Shown: positions 17,611 to 26,096, counted from the stretch's first letter. The stretch: DNA of 64,000 nucleotides from Paenarthrobacter sp. (GCA_031179305.1 JAPSHX010000014.1:38735-102734); one strand, 5' to 3'. The notes: a model not told the origin generated them from the letters alone. Made by a program: numbers and translations.

Positions 17611-17790
17611 CTAGACCTGGTGACCGGTCAAGGCGGCAAGGAGCGCCCATGCGAACCACAACAGCAGCGCGAGAAACGTTATGCCGCCAATGGTGATGGC
17701 AAAGGTGAGCCGGCGACGTTTACGGCGGAGGTCAGGGCCGTAGTTCTCCTTGTCTCTGCCTCCATGAGGGTACTTCGGCAGATCACTCAT
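17611..17790 (-). CDS. Small single-pass membrane protein
   Basis: From ATG 17790 the 59-residue product has a charged N-terminus (DLPKYPHGGRDKENYGPDLR) and one hydrophobic helix (FAITIGGITFLALLLWFAWA). It follows the 17795-17989 gene with a 4-bp gap, so the two form an operon. Function unknown. Confidence 0.6.
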   Translation of the reverse strand: MSDLPKYPHGGRDKENYGPDLRRKRRRLTFAITIGGITFLALLLWFAWALLAALTGHQV

Positions 17791-17794
17791 GGAA

Positions 17795-17989
17795 TCAGTA
17801 GCGCTGCTGGTCGGGTCGTCGCATGATCTGAACGGCGCTCCCGAGGCAAACGGCACCGGAACCGATCAGGATCACGGCCGAGGCAATCAAATACCATGTG
17901 CCGCCGGTGGTCAGGGCGCAGTAGAGGCCGTACACAAGGAAGCCAGTCCCCAATAGCGCCCAGATGAGCGCTGCTTTCTTCTTGTCCAT
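17795..17989 (-). CDS. Small two-helix membrane protein
   Basis: A 64-residue product with a lysine-rich start (MDKKKAAL) and two hydrophobic helices (about residues 7-27 and 32-53) separated by a short TTGGT loop. It is the first gene of a two-gene membrane-protein operon. Function unknown. Confidence 0.65.
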   Translation of the reverse strand: MDKKKAALIWALLGTGFLVYGLYCALTTGGTWYLIASAVILIGSGAVCLGSAVQIMRRPDQQRY

Positions 17990-18472
17990 GGCCCAAGCCT
18001 AAAGGACCAAGACCAGAACGGACCTTCGCTACGCTTCCGGCCTGCATAGCCTCTTCTTGCCTTGCATGTGGCTGGGTTGTTCTCCGTACAAGGCTACTGA
18101 TCGTAGCCGTGCGGGGGCCCGACCCGTTAACCCACGCAACCGGACAATCCCACGCGGTCGCTGCGCGCCCCTATTTCGCGGATTCCCGATCACTCTTCGG
18201 GGCTGACGGCCCACCCTCGACCGGCTGGACCAGTGGGGGCCTCGCACGGCGGGGCAGAAAGCAAGAGCGTTGACGAGCGATCAAGCTCGCGACTTCGGTC
18301 CTGAGCTTGATGACAGCTGTCATCGCTCACCCTCCCCGAAGAGGACTTCGAGCCGTCCGGTTTAGCCCCATAGCCCGTCTCTCCTTCTGACATAAGTGTC
18401 CCGCCTGGGATTGGGGGAAACCAGGCGGGACATCTCCACCGTACCAACCAGCCTGGCAAGACGCGGGGAGGA
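17990..18472. other. Intergenic region with a palindrome and a strong hairpin
   Basis: No gene is supported. GATGACAGCTGTCATC (18309-18324) is a perfect 16-bp palindrome sharing the TGACAG half-site seen at 15141-15188. Arms TGTCCCGCCTGG (18397-18408) and CCAGGCGGGACA (18421-18432) form a perfect 12-bp hairpin just before the first leader repeat, which could insulate it from upstream transcription. Confidence 0.55.
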
Positions 18473-18860
18473 GCATGCTCGCGGGGCTCGCACCCCTTTG
18501 GGCGTCCACTTCGTGGCCGGCTGTTGGGTGCTGCCGGTCCGTCGCAGAGCTCCTGCCCGTCATCACCTGTTTGTCTACGACGTTTTTTGTGGCTGTCCTG
18601 CGGATCATACGGTTCCGCCGGATTCTTGGTCCTGACCCCTCCGTAAAATCCGGGGCCCTGCGGCACCGGAATTCTTCGACGGCGCTTCGCTTATTTCCTT
18701 TCGAAGATTTCCAGCACCTTGCCCTCGCGGGAGGAGTCGCCTCCGTCGGCCCCGTTGAGCACTACGTGCCAGCAACAAAAAACAACGGGGGAGAAGGGAC
18801 GCTGGCCGGTCACCATTGGTCGCCCCACCCACCAAACTTCTCGGCAAAAGAAGGAGCAAC
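18473..18860 (+). repeat. Leader repeat R1, upstream of the DUF3846-like gene
   Basis: First of three near-identical segments (R2 20712-21074, R3 22669-23057), each ending at the start codon of a plasmid gene. All share a TACGACGTTTTTTGTGG block, a CTTCGA/TCGAAG inverted repeat, and a stem CCCCGTTG (18750-18757) with CAACGGGG (18783-18790) enclosing a GCAC-TAC-GTGC hairpin. A GAAGGAG ribosome site lies at the 3' end. It probably combines a promoter with a long structured 5' leader. Confidence 0.85.
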
Positions 18861-19211
18861 ATGCTTAACCACCTGATCGCGCTGTACGTTCCGGCACGTC
18901 TGAGCGAAAGCGTCACCGTCCACAGCCTTGACGCCCGGCACACAAACCTACAGATCATCGTCGGCGGCGGACTGGAATGCATCGCCCGAGGCGACTGGCA
19001 GGTCTACCTGAACGCGGAAACGCAAACCACCGGAACCTCAAACGTCCGCGCGGTGCAGCTGCTCCACGAAACCGGGCTTGACCTGCCGGTAACCGGGAAC
19101 GCCGTGTTCCTAGGCCGGGAGGGACTGAACCACGACACCGACGTTCCGGACTACCTCATCCGCAGGGCCGAAGTGCTGTTCGATACTTCCCTGATCCAGC
19201 CAGCGGCCTAG
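18861..19211 (+). CDS. DUF3846-like protein
   Basis: The 116-residue protein matches the DUF3846 pattern: a short strand-rich N-terminus, then LQIIVGGGLECIARGDWQVYL (given in parts: IIVGGGLECI and DWQVYLN), N-x-x-A-x-x-L and a late GNAVFLGREG. The family is found on actinobacterial plasmids and phages and has no known biochemical role. ATG 18861 follows AAGGAG with ideal spacing. It is the first gene after leader R1 and is co-oriented with the DUF4192 gene 79 bp downstream. Confidence 0.7.
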   Translation: MLNHLIALYVPARLSESVTVHSLDARHTNLQIIVGGGLECIARGDWQVYLNAETQTTGTSNVRAVQLLHETGLDLPVTGNAVFLGREGLNHDTDVPDYLIRRAEVLFDTSLIQPAA

Positions 19212-19290
19212 CCGCCCACGGTGGCCGGGAACCAGACGTTCCCGGCCACCATCCCACCATCTACTTTCTCGGACAAGAAGGACACACATC

Positions 19291-20274
19291 ATGACTGGAA
19301 AACTCACCCTCACAAGCCCCGCTGACCTGCTGGCCTACATCCCGCACCTGCTCGGCGGAACCCCTACCGAATCCTTCATCGTGCTGACCGCCAGCGCCGG
19401 AGCCCTTGGCGCCACGCTGCGCGTGGACGCACCCATGGACACAGCCCCGCTGGGTTTCGCCCAAACGGTGACAAGCCTCGCGGCACAGGACGAGAACGCC
19501 ACGGCCTGCTACCTCGTCGTGTACACCGACGAAACGGGCGATGATGCCCGGTTCCCCTACGCCGCGCACGTCGCGGCCCTGGGCAAGGAACTGGTCACGG
19601 CACGGATGCCCGTCCGCAAGGTCTACCTCGTCACCAGCACGCACTGGGCCGCTTACGGCAGCACGGAGCGGAACCCGCTGGAACAGATCACCGACAGCAA
19701 CGCCAATGCCACCTTGACCTTCATGGGAAGCGCCCCGAACGTGGACGTCTACAACCCGGCATTGCTGGGCAAATGGGTTGAGCCGGTTCAGGTGCCCGTC
19801 CGCACGGAGGAATCCGTCCAGGAAGCGCGCCGCGAATGGGACACCGCACTGGAGGCCCCGGGCATGCCGGACCACGAGACCACCCGGAAACTCGCGGCGT
19901 GGTTCCAAGACACGTACATCAGGGACTTCCTCATGGCCGACATCATCACCACGAACAACGGCGTCATCATTGACATCATTCTGGGCAAGTTCGACGGCCG
20001 CCCCGACTGGAAGCGCGTGGACCACGCCGAAACCATCGCTTTCGAACTGATGAAGGCCGTCCCCGAAGGCCAGCGCGCCCCCATGCTGACCCTCATGGGT
20101 TGGCTGCAATGGCTCAAAGGACACGGAAAGCACGCAGAGCGTTACCTGAAACTGGCCGTCGAGGACGTGCACGGTTACCGGTTCGCGGAGTTGCTGTACG
20201 ACCTGATCGGCAGCGTCTACATCGCAGAGGTGGCCAAGAACCAAGAAACCGCCTACAAGCGGCCCACCAGCTAG
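19291..20274 (+). CDS. DUF4192-domain protein
   Basis: The 327-residue protein opens with the family hallmark LTSPADLLAYIPHLLGG, then a Rossmann-like half (VLTASAGALGATLRVDAP, YLVVYTDETG) and a helical C-terminal half ending in tetratricopeptide-like helices (LMGWLQWLKGHGKHAERYLK). DUF4192 is common on actinobacterial chromosomes and plasmids; function unknown. The short upstream stretch CTTTCTCGGACAAGAAGG copies the last 20 bases of the leader repeats, so its ribosome site comes from the same source. Confidence 0.85.
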   Translation: MTGKLTLTSPADLLAYIPHLLGGTPTESFIVLTASAGALGATLRVDAPMDTAPLGFAQTVTSLAAQDENATACYLVVYTDETGDDARFPYAAHVAALGKELVTARMPVRKVYLVTSTHWAAYGSTERNPLEQITDSNANATLTFMGSAPNVDVYNPALLGKWVEPVQVPVRTEESVQEARREWDTALEAPGMPDHETTRKLAAWFQDTYIRDFLMADIITTNNGVIIDIILGKFDGRPDWKRVDHAETIAFELMKAVPEGQRAPMLTLMGWLQWLKGHGKHAERYLKLAVEDVHGYRFAELLYDLIGSVYIAEVAKNQETAYKRPTS

Positions 20275-20456
20275 CCGGTACGGCCGGGCAGGATCAGCAA
20301 TGGTCCCGCCCGGCCTCTCAGGTAGCGGGGCGGCCTCCTCCGCTGGCGCTCCCCCGGCCGCCATAACGCTGGCGCGGGCGCAGCGGCACTCCAGCCAACG
20401 CAAAGGATCCACGGCTACAGTGATTCCAACGAGAACACTGCACCAGGAGATCCAGC

Positions 20457-20606
20457 ATGGGAACCGAATACACCCTGACCGAAGACGACAAACCAACACC
20501 AGGAGCGAGCTTCCTCGAAGACGTCATCGAACTGCAGCTGCTCACCGCCAACGAATCCCTGGGACCGGTGGACTTCACCCACCCCCAGGAACACCACGAC
20601 TTCTAG
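20457..20606 (+). CDS. Small acidic protein of 49 residues
   Basis: ATG 20457 has an AGGAGA site seven bases upstream, and the frame stops at TAG 20604-20606. The product is acidic (MGTEYTLTEDDKPTPG, then FLEDVIELQLLTANE) with one likely amphipathic helix. A perfect hairpin follows 55 bp later, consistent with a real transcript end. The family is not recognised. Confidence 0.55.
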   Translation: MGTEYTLTEDDKPTPGASFLEDVIELQLLTANESLGPVDFTHPQEHHDF

Positions 20607-20660
20607 CACCACGGCAGCAACGACGCTGCACCACAGACTTCCTTTTTGCCGAGGAACAAC

Positions 20661-20693
20661 GAAGAGCCGGCCCCACCAGGGTGCCGGCTCTTC
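20661..20693 (+). terminator. Hairpin terminator before leader R2
   Basis: Perfect 11-bp arms GAAGAGCCGGC (20661-20671) and GCCGGCTCTTC (20683-20693) lie between the small acidic gene and leader R2. Confidence 0.7.
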
Positions 20694-20711
20694 GACTTTC
20701 AAGACCAGAAC

Positions 20712-21074
20712 GGGTGTCCACTTCGTGGCCGGCTGTTGGGCCCGGTCCCGACGTCGCAGAGCTCCGCCGTACCCGGTCCTGTTTGTCTACGACGTTTTTT
20801 GTGGCTGTCCTGCGGATCATACGGTTCCGCCGGATTCTTGGTCCTGACCCCTCCGTAAACTCCGGGGCCCTGCGGCACCGGAATTCTTCGACGGCGCTTC
20901 GCTTATTTCCTTTCGAAGATTTCCAGCACCTTGCCCTCGCGGGAGGAGTCGCCTCCGTCGGCCCCGTTGAGCACTACGTGCCAGCAACAAAAAACAACGG
21001 GGGAGAAGGGACGCTGGCCGGTCACCATTGGTCGCCCCACCCACCAAACTTCTCGGACAAGAAGGAACAACACC
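20712..21074 (+). repeat. Leader repeat R2, upstream of the dprA-like gene
   Basis: Nearly identical to R1 from the TCCACTTCGTGGCCGG block to the start codon. The conserved stem arms are at 20962-20969 and 20995-21002. It lacks the first ~40 bases of R1 and R3. It ends with GAAGGAACAACACC before ATG 21075. Confidence 0.85.
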
Positions 21075-21998
21075 ATGCACGACGAAAACCGTATTGCACG
21101 CGCAGCCCTGACCCGCATGTTCGCCCCGGACGACTACGTAGCCCGCCAGCTCGTCGCCCGCCACGGCGCACACGGAGCCTACCGCATGGCCCTTCGTGCA
21201 CAACCCCTGTTTCCGTTCTGGCAGGTCACGGCAGAGCAACTCTCGGACGGGCTCGACCGTTGGGCACCGGCACCCCGTGAACTGGACACCCCCGTCATTG
21301 AGGCCCAGCTCGAAGCCATCGAACGCCTTGGCGGCGGTTTCCTGGTCCCGGGAGATGAGCACTGGCCCGTGGGCTTGGACGACCTGCCCAACCCGCCCTA
21401 TGGGCTCTGGTACGTCGGGAACATTGCCCAGGGAATCCCGGCTGTGCACCGCTCAGCCGCGCTGACGGGATCGCGTGATTCCACCAGCTACGGCGCTGCC
21501 GTGGCCACTGAGATGGCCCATGGACTGGCCCAGCGTGGCATCTGTGTGATCTCCGGTCTGGCCTACGGCATCGACGCGCACGCCCACCGTGGCGCTCTGG
21601 CTGGCAGCACCGGCAACGGCCCGGCGACGATCGCCGTCGCAGCTGGCGGCCTTGACCGGGTTTACCCATCAGGGAACGCGGACCTCGCGGCCGCGATCAA
21701 AGCCGACGGTCTGATCATCTCCGAACAGCCCATCGGAACCGCGCCCACGCGCATGCGCTTCCTGAACCGGAACCGGATCATCGCAGCCCTCGCCGGGGTG
21801 ACCTGTGTTGTCGAAGCCCGATGGCGTTCAGGCGCCTTGAACACCGCCCACCACGCCGAAACCATCGGCCGTCAGGTAGCTGCAGTACCGGGCAGCGTCC
21901 ACAGCGCCAACTCCGCAGGCTGCCACAGGATCCTTCGAGGAAACGCGGCCTTCCTGGTCAGCGACGCCGCAGACGTAGCCGAGATACTCGCCGACTAA
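21075..21998 (+). CDS. dprA: DprA/Smf-family DNA-processing protein
   Basis: DprA loads RecA on incoming single-stranded DNA. The 307-residue protein has the Rossmann-like core: LTGSRDSTSYG, RGICVISGLAYGIDAHAHRG (residues about 155-174), AVAAGGLDRVYPSGN and ISEQPIGTAPTRMRFLNRNR. An N-terminal helical region is present, but the usual C-terminal winged helix is absent. Its position behind a plasmid leader repeat and near ssb and parB suggests an accessory copy acting on single-stranded plasmid DNA during entry. Confidence 0.9.
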   Translation: MHDENRIARAALTRMFAPDDYVARQLVARHGAHGAYRMALRAQPLFPFWQVTAEQLSDGLDRWAPAPRELDTPVIEAQLEAIERLGGGFLVPGDEHWPVGLDDLPNPPYGLWYVGNIAQGIPAVHRSAALTGSRDSTSYGAAVATEMAHGLAQRGICVISGLAYGIDAHAHRGALAGSTGNGPATIAVAAGGLDRVYPSGNADLAAAIKADGLIISEQPIGTAPTRMRFLNRNRIIAALAGVTCVVEARWRSGALNTAHHAETIGRQVAAVPGSVHSANSAGCHRILRGNAAFLVSDAADVAEILAD

Positions 21999-22057
21999 CC
22001 CAACCGGCGGCCGGGACAACTTCCCGGCCGCCACCCCTTTTGTGAAGGAGAAACACC

Positions 22058-22489
22058 ATGACGAACTTTTGGGACGCCGACGGCGATTTCGACTACGAAG
22101 CCCACCACGAGGCAGGCCAACGCGACAAAGCAGCCGCCACAGCCGAAAGGATCGGCTACCCGGGAATGACGGACGCCTTCCACTATTTCGGCCTGCACGA
22201 CTGGACGGGTCCGATGTTCACGCCCGAACTTCTGACGGCCATGGACACGTGGCAAGTCATGACCGAACGGATCGGCTACCCGGGAATGACGGACGCCTTC
22301 CACTATTTCGGCCTGCACGACTGGACGGGTCCGATGTTCACGCCCGAACTTCTGACGGCCATGGACACGTGGCAAGTCATGACCGAACGGATCGAGGCCA
22401 CCCCGGCGGACCAGGACATCAAGGACCTGCAGCGACAGGCAGAGGAAACCGCCCGCACAATCCAGACCATCACTGACAGCGCCGCCTAA
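22058..22489 (+). CDS. Hypothetical protein with a perfect internal duplication
   Basis: ATG 22058 follows a GAAGGAG site. The 143-residue product begins with acidic aromatic residues (MTNFWDADGDFDYEAHHEAG). It then contains two identical 40-residue blocks, starting ERIGYPGMTDAFHYFGL and ending DTWQVMT, and closes with a helical tail (DLQRQAEETARTIQTITDSA). The 120-bp unit repeats exactly from about 22149 to 22388. A one-unit protein would have 103 residues. Family unknown; it lies between the dprA-like gene and leader R3. Confidence 0.65.
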   Translation: MTNFWDADGDFDYEAHHEAGQRDKAAATAERIGYPGMTDAFHYFGLHDWTGPMFTPELLTAMDTWQVMTERIGYPGMTDAFHYFGLHDWTGPMFTPELLTAMDTWQVMTERIEATPADQDIKDLQRQAEETARTIQTITDSAA

Positions 22490-22668
22490 GCACCGGTGGG
22501 CCGTTCGCCTTGTGTGGGCGGGCGGTCCGCCGCAGGTGGCCGGCCTGGGTGGGTGGTTGCCGGCGACGGACCGCCGTTCCCGCAGCAGGGCCGACGCTGC
22601 TCACCTGGTGTGTGCGGCAAGCCCGGGCAGGGATTGACCTGGGCGGATCCGCGGTGACCAGGGGAAGT
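22490..22668. other. Spacer before leader R3
   Basis: This GC-rich spacer has short inverted repeats (GGCGGTCCGCCG near 22520 and GGACCGCCG near 22566) but no gene. Confidence 0.3.
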
Positions 22669-23057
22669 GCATGCTCGCAGGGCTCGCACCCTTTTGGGCG
22701 TCCACTTCGTGGCCGGCTGTGGGGCCCGGTCCCGACGTCGCAGAGCTCCGCCGTGCCCGGTCCTGTGTGTCTACGACGTTTTTTGTGGCTGTCCTGCGGA
22801 TCATACGGTTCCGCCGGAGGCTTGATCCTGACCCCTCCGTAAACTCCGGGGCCCTGCGGCCCTGGAATTCTTCGACGGCGCTTCGCTTATTTCCTTTCGA
22901 AGATTTCCAGCACCTTGCCCTGCGGGAGCAGACGCCTCCGTCGGCCCCGTTGAGCACTACGTGCCAGCAACAAAAAACAACGGGGGGACAGGGGAGCTGG
23001 CCGGTCACCATTGGTCGCCCCACCCACCCAACTTCTCGGACAAGAAGGAACAACACC
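22669..23057 (+). repeat. Leader repeat R3, upstream of the parB-like gene
   Basis: Same segment as R1 and R2 with scattered substitutions. The stem arms CCCCGTTG (22945-22952) and CAACGGGG (22978-22985) and the inner GCAC-TAC-GTGC hairpin are fully conserved. Substitutions fall mostly outside the stem. It ends GAAGGAACAACACC before ATG 23058. Confidence 0.85.
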
Positions 23058-24404
23058 ATGAACGCAACACCTACGCTCGAACTGCTCGACCCCACCACCC
23101 TGACGGTGGACACCAACGTTCGCAAGGAAGCCGGACTCACCAAGAAGTTCGTGGCCAGCATCAAGGAACACGGCGTGCTGGTGCCCATCGTCGCCCACCG
23201 GACCGAGTACGGAACCGTGCAGGTGCTGATGGGGCAGCGCCGCACCCTTGGAGCCATTGAGGCAGGAACCGCGACCATTCCTGTTCTCGTCGTGGCCACT
23301 CCCGAGGAAGCGGAAAGACTTGCCACGCAGGTAGTGGAGAACGACCACCGCAGCGGACTCACCGACGGCGACCGCGCCGAAGCATTCCACCAGATGGCAC
23401 TGCTGGGAGTGAGCGCCAGCGTCATCGCCCGGAAGATGGGAGCCGACAAGCCAGTGGTGGAAACCGCGCTGAAGGTCAAAGCGAACGCCACCGCAGCCAA
23501 GGCACTGGACCAAGGCCTGACGCTGGAACAATCCGCCGTGATCGAGGAATTCGCAGACGACGCCGACGCCGTGGCCACGCTCGAACGCCTCGCCACCGAG
23601 AACCCCGGCAACTTCGCCCATCGGGCGCAGCGGCTCCGCGACGAGCGCAAGAACAACGCCCTACTCGCCGAAGCCTGCGCCGAGGCTGCCGCCAAAGGTC
23701 TCACAGTGCTGGAAGAAGACCCCAGCTACTACGACTACAAGGGACCCGCCGCCCTGATCTCCGCACTGACCACCGCCGAGGGTGAACGCCTCAGCGAGAC
23801 GGACGCCGACGCGGTCTACATCGGCATCGGATACAGCGGTTTGGTGACGAGGTTCGCCGTCGCGGACTGGAAAGCCCGTGGGCTGCGGAAGGACGGCAAA
23901 GCCCCGGCAGGAGGGATGACCGAGGAGGAAAAGGCCGCACGCCGGGAGGTCATTGAAAACAACAAAGCCATGGACTCGGCCGAGGTAGTACGGAGGGAGT
24001 TCGTCAAAACCCTGCTGGCACGCAAGGCCCTGCCAAAGAACGCCCAGAAGTTCATCGCCCACACCATCGCCCACGCCAGCTACATACTGACCAAGGCCTT
24101 GAACAAGACCGAACTCACGGCCGAACTGCTGGGAACCGGCACCGGGTACGGCGAGTTCACAGCCTACGTCGACAAGCCCACCACCAAACCCGAAACGGTC
24201 ACCCTCGCCACCATGATCACCGCCTACGAGGCAAACATCGATCGCACGAGCTGGCGGACGCGCTACAGCAACACCCGCTACTACCTCACCCAGCTCACGG
24301 CATGGGGATACGAACCCAGCGACGTCGAAAAGATCATCCTCACCGACCCTGACATCAAAACCGAGGAAACCACGGAAAGCGCGGACGAACCCGAAGCCGC
24401 CTAG
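23058..24404 (+). CDS. ParB/Spo0J-type N-terminal domain protein
   Basis: The 448-residue protein starts with a ParB/sulfiredoxin-fold domain (residues about 8-100): VRKEAGLTKKFVASIKEHGV, then GQRRTLGAIEAGTATIPVLV and TQVVENDHRSGLTDGDRAEA. An HTH-containing middle domain follows (LLGVSASVIARKMGADKPVV). The long C-terminal region is helical and unusual for ParB. No ParA gene is in the window, so it may be a plasmid regulator or single-strand-DNA-linked ParB-like protein rather than a classical partition protein. It is the third gene carrying the repeated leader and is followed by a strong terminator. Confidence 0.88.
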   Translation: MNATPTLELLDPTTLTVDTNVRKEAGLTKKFVASIKEHGVLVPIVAHRTEYGTVQVLMGQRRTLGAIEAGTATIPVLVVATPEEAERLATQVVENDHRSGLTDGDRAEAFHQMALLGVSASVIARKMGADKPVVETALKVKANATAAKALDQGLTLEQSAVIEEFADDADAVATLERLATENPGNFAHRAQRLRDERKNNALLAEACAEAAAKGLTVLEEDPSYYDYKGPAALISALTTAEGERLSETDADAVYIGIGYSGLVTRFAVADWKARGLRKDGKAPAGGMTEEEKAARREVIENNKAMDSAEVVRREFVKTLLARKALPKNAQKFIAHTIAHASYILTKALNKTELTAELLGTGTGYGEFTAYVDKPTTKPETVTLATMITAYEANIDRTSWRTRYSNTRYYLTQLTAWGYEPSDVEKIILTDPDIKTEETTESADEPEAA

Positions 24405-24407
24405 ACC

Positions 24408-24441
24408 CCTTGCCGGGCGGAACCTCCACCGCCCGGCAAGG
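24408..24441 (+). terminator. Strong hairpin terminator after the parB-like gene
   Basis: Perfect 13-bp arms CCTTGCCGGGCGG (24408-24420) and CCGCCCGGCAAGG (24429-24441) with an 8-nt loop start four bases after the stop codon. Confidence 0.8.
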
Positions 24442-24678
24442 CCCCCGGCCACTCACCACGAGAATGGCCGGGAACCTCCCAAACATCGGGCGGTCCGCCG
24501 CCCAGCGAACCACAACAGCCCATCACCAGCGGCGGACCGCCATTCAACGCCACCAGGCACACGCCCACCAAAAGCCGCGCCCCGCCGGCCACCTGGCTAC
24601 TCCATCGACTCACCACCGGGAAGTTTTGTCAGAGGTCACGGCTAGGCTCATCCCAGAGGACCATGAACAGGAGTCACC

Positions 24679-25035
24679 ATGACCAAGCCGCCAGTACCTG
24701 ACAATCTCATCACCGACTTCATGAACAGCGACTTCCCCGGCACCGTCGACTGGTCGCTGGTGGCAATGATGCTTATCAGCACCGCACTAGTCGCGGTCTA
24801 CGTCGGTGCCGCGATGTTCATCCGAGGAAGAAACTCGACAACATCCAGGTCACCCAAGTCGATGGATCTCGCTTTCGGCCTCGCCATTGCGACGCCCCTC
24901 GCAAGCTTCCTTGTCTTAGGCCGCAGCGGACTCGCATCGGGACTAATCATTGGAGCATTCGCGCTGGTCATCGGCCTAACCCTCTGGGGCACTGCCCGCG
25001 GCACTCGAAGCGAAACCAACCATGCACCACAATGA
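24679..25035 (+). CDS. Hypothetical membrane protein
   Basis: ATG 24679 has an AGGAG site. The 118-residue product has a hydrophilic start, a helix LVAMMLISTALVAVYVGAAM (about 27-46), an RGRN loop, and two more hydrophobic helices (about 65-82 and 86-103), with a charged C-terminus. No family recognised. A perfect hairpin terminator follows. Confidence 0.65.
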   Translation: MTKPPVPDNLITDFMNSDFPGTVDWSLVAMMLISTALVAVYVGAAMFIRGRNSTTSRSPKSMDLAFGLAIATPLASFLVLGRSGLASGLIIGAFALVIGLTLWGTARGTRSETNHAPQ

Positions 25036-25080
25036 GGATCCGCTAGACTGAACCACAGATTTCCTTTGTCCGAGGAGAGC

Positions 25081-25112
25081 AAAGCAGGACCGGCCCGCGC
25101 CGGTCCTGCTTT
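25081..25112 (+). terminator. Perfect hairpin terminator
   Basis: 14-bp arms AAAGCAGGACCGGC (25081-25094) and GCCGGTCCTGCTTT (25099-25112) with a 4-nt loop, ending in TTTGTT. It closes the membrane-protein gene. The preceding CCGAGGA motif is shared with the hairpin at 20661, so the two have a common origin. Confidence 0.8.
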
Positions 25113-25344
25113 GTTCAACCCTCAAACCGGGCACCATCCCCATGGGTCAAGACACCCGCCGCCGACCCACCACCCGCAGCGGGACAGGTCTTTTCAGCCG
25201 CGACCACACACTGGGGAATCCGGTCGAACCTGACGCAGGCACAAGAACCTCACGCCCAGGGCAGCTCCTAATGAAGCCGGGGGAGTCACACCGGACTGCT
25301 ACCCGCAACACCAAACCCAGCCAACCGTAGGATGCTCCGAGTTG
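25113..25344. other. Short non-coding spacer
   Basis: A single weak frame (25142-25330) has no ribosome site or recognisable domain. Nothing is supported. Confidence 0.3.
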
Positions 25345-25848
25345 CTAGTGTCCACCACGACCTCGCACGATCGCCCGGACGCGTTGTTTGGTCAGGCCCA
25401 CCAATTCGCCTATCCGATCAAAGGTCCACCCTTTGGCCGGTGACAGGCCCTCGTTGTTCCTGGGCTCCGCAAGCGAGGACATGGCGTTGCGCCGGATCTG
25501 CAACGCAAGGCCCAAACGGTGTTCGATGACCCGACTCACCACGTCTGCCAGGACCAAGAGCCTCGCCTCTTCAACAGTGTCGCTGTTTCGCCTCAACTCT
25601 GGATCGTTGCCCAGCCTCCGTTCCAGCTTCAGGAGGTAATACGGATCCTGCACCGCGGCAGCCAGGTCTTCCGGCTTCCATCCACGCACAGCAAGACGCT
25701 CCGCCAGCCCCGGTGACTGGGACCAGTAAATGAGATCCCGCCACAGCGGCTTGTCCTCCTCCGGAATGGCAGACGAACGCCACCGCTCATCCCAGTCCTG
25801 GACTGGATCGCCCACTTTCGCAACCGGGTACTGTTCCAGCTCGGACAT
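25345..25848 (-). CDS. Hypothetical protein with C-terminal sigma-region-4-like HTH
   Basis: ATG 25848 follows AGGGGGAT. The 167-residue protein is acidic and helical, and ends with an HTH (GWTFDRIGELVGLTKQRVRA, about residues 143-162). The upstream spacer carries two copies of a 16-bp symmetrical site, again 25 bp apart as for the HTH protein at 15199, so it may repress itself and the divergent nrdH-ssb operon. Family not recognised. Confidence 0.7.
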   Translation of the reverse strand: MSELEQYPVAKVGDPVQDWDERWRSSAIPEEDKPLWRDLIYWSQSPGLAERLAVRGWKPEDLAAAVQDPYYLLKLERRLGNDPELRRNSDTVEEARLLVLADVVSRVIEHRLGLALQIRRNAMSSLAEPRNNEGLSPAKGWTFDRIGELVGLTKQRVRAIVRGRGGH

Positions 25849-25895
25849 GATGAATCCCCCTACTCGTGACCACCGGGACAATCAGCCCCTCCAAA

Positions 25896-25936
25896 GACAA
25901 TAGCTGTTGTCAAACGAAAAGACAATACCTGTTGTC
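25896..25936. promoter_or_regulatory. Paired GACAATA-CTGTTGTC operator-like sites
   Basis: GACAATAGCTGTTGTC (25896-25911) and GACAATACCTGTTGTC (25921-25936) are imperfect palindromes differing at one base, with starts 25 bp apart. They lie between the HTH gene (25848, leftward) and the nrdH operon (26097, rightward). Confidence 0.65.
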
Positions 25937-26096
25937 CAGCTGCCTTGGCGATGCATCGCGCCTCCCGAAATCAGGAAGAAAGAGCCTAGAATCCAAGGAA
26001 AAAAAGGCTCTTTATTCAATCGGATAAACGCTAGAATAGAGGTAGCAAGTCAGCCAGACGAACCTAACCGAACTGATACGAAACGCAGGACTGAAA

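Noticed and set aside
17129..17659. Minus-strand frame of 176 codons
   Set aside because: Most of it is antisense-like, and the region is better explained by the ligase fragment in another frame; only its last 16 codons look protein-like.
18475..18876. Plus-strand frames inside the leader repeats that end in the next gene's start region
   Set aside because: The same frames appear in all three leaders but differ at their ends, have no ribosome site, and change frame relative to the following genes. The conservation fits RNA or DNA function better than protein.
19261..20499. Long minus-strand open frame of 412 codons
   Set aside because: It lies opposite the DUF4192 gene, which has a clear family match and ribosome site. 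Its composition (Gly, Val, Arg, His rich) is typical of antisense frames in GC-rich DNA.
22601..23704. Minus-strand frame of 367 codons over leader R3 and the parB-like gene
   Set aside because: Serine- and arginine-rich shadow of a well-supported gene; parts of it recur only because the leader is repeated.
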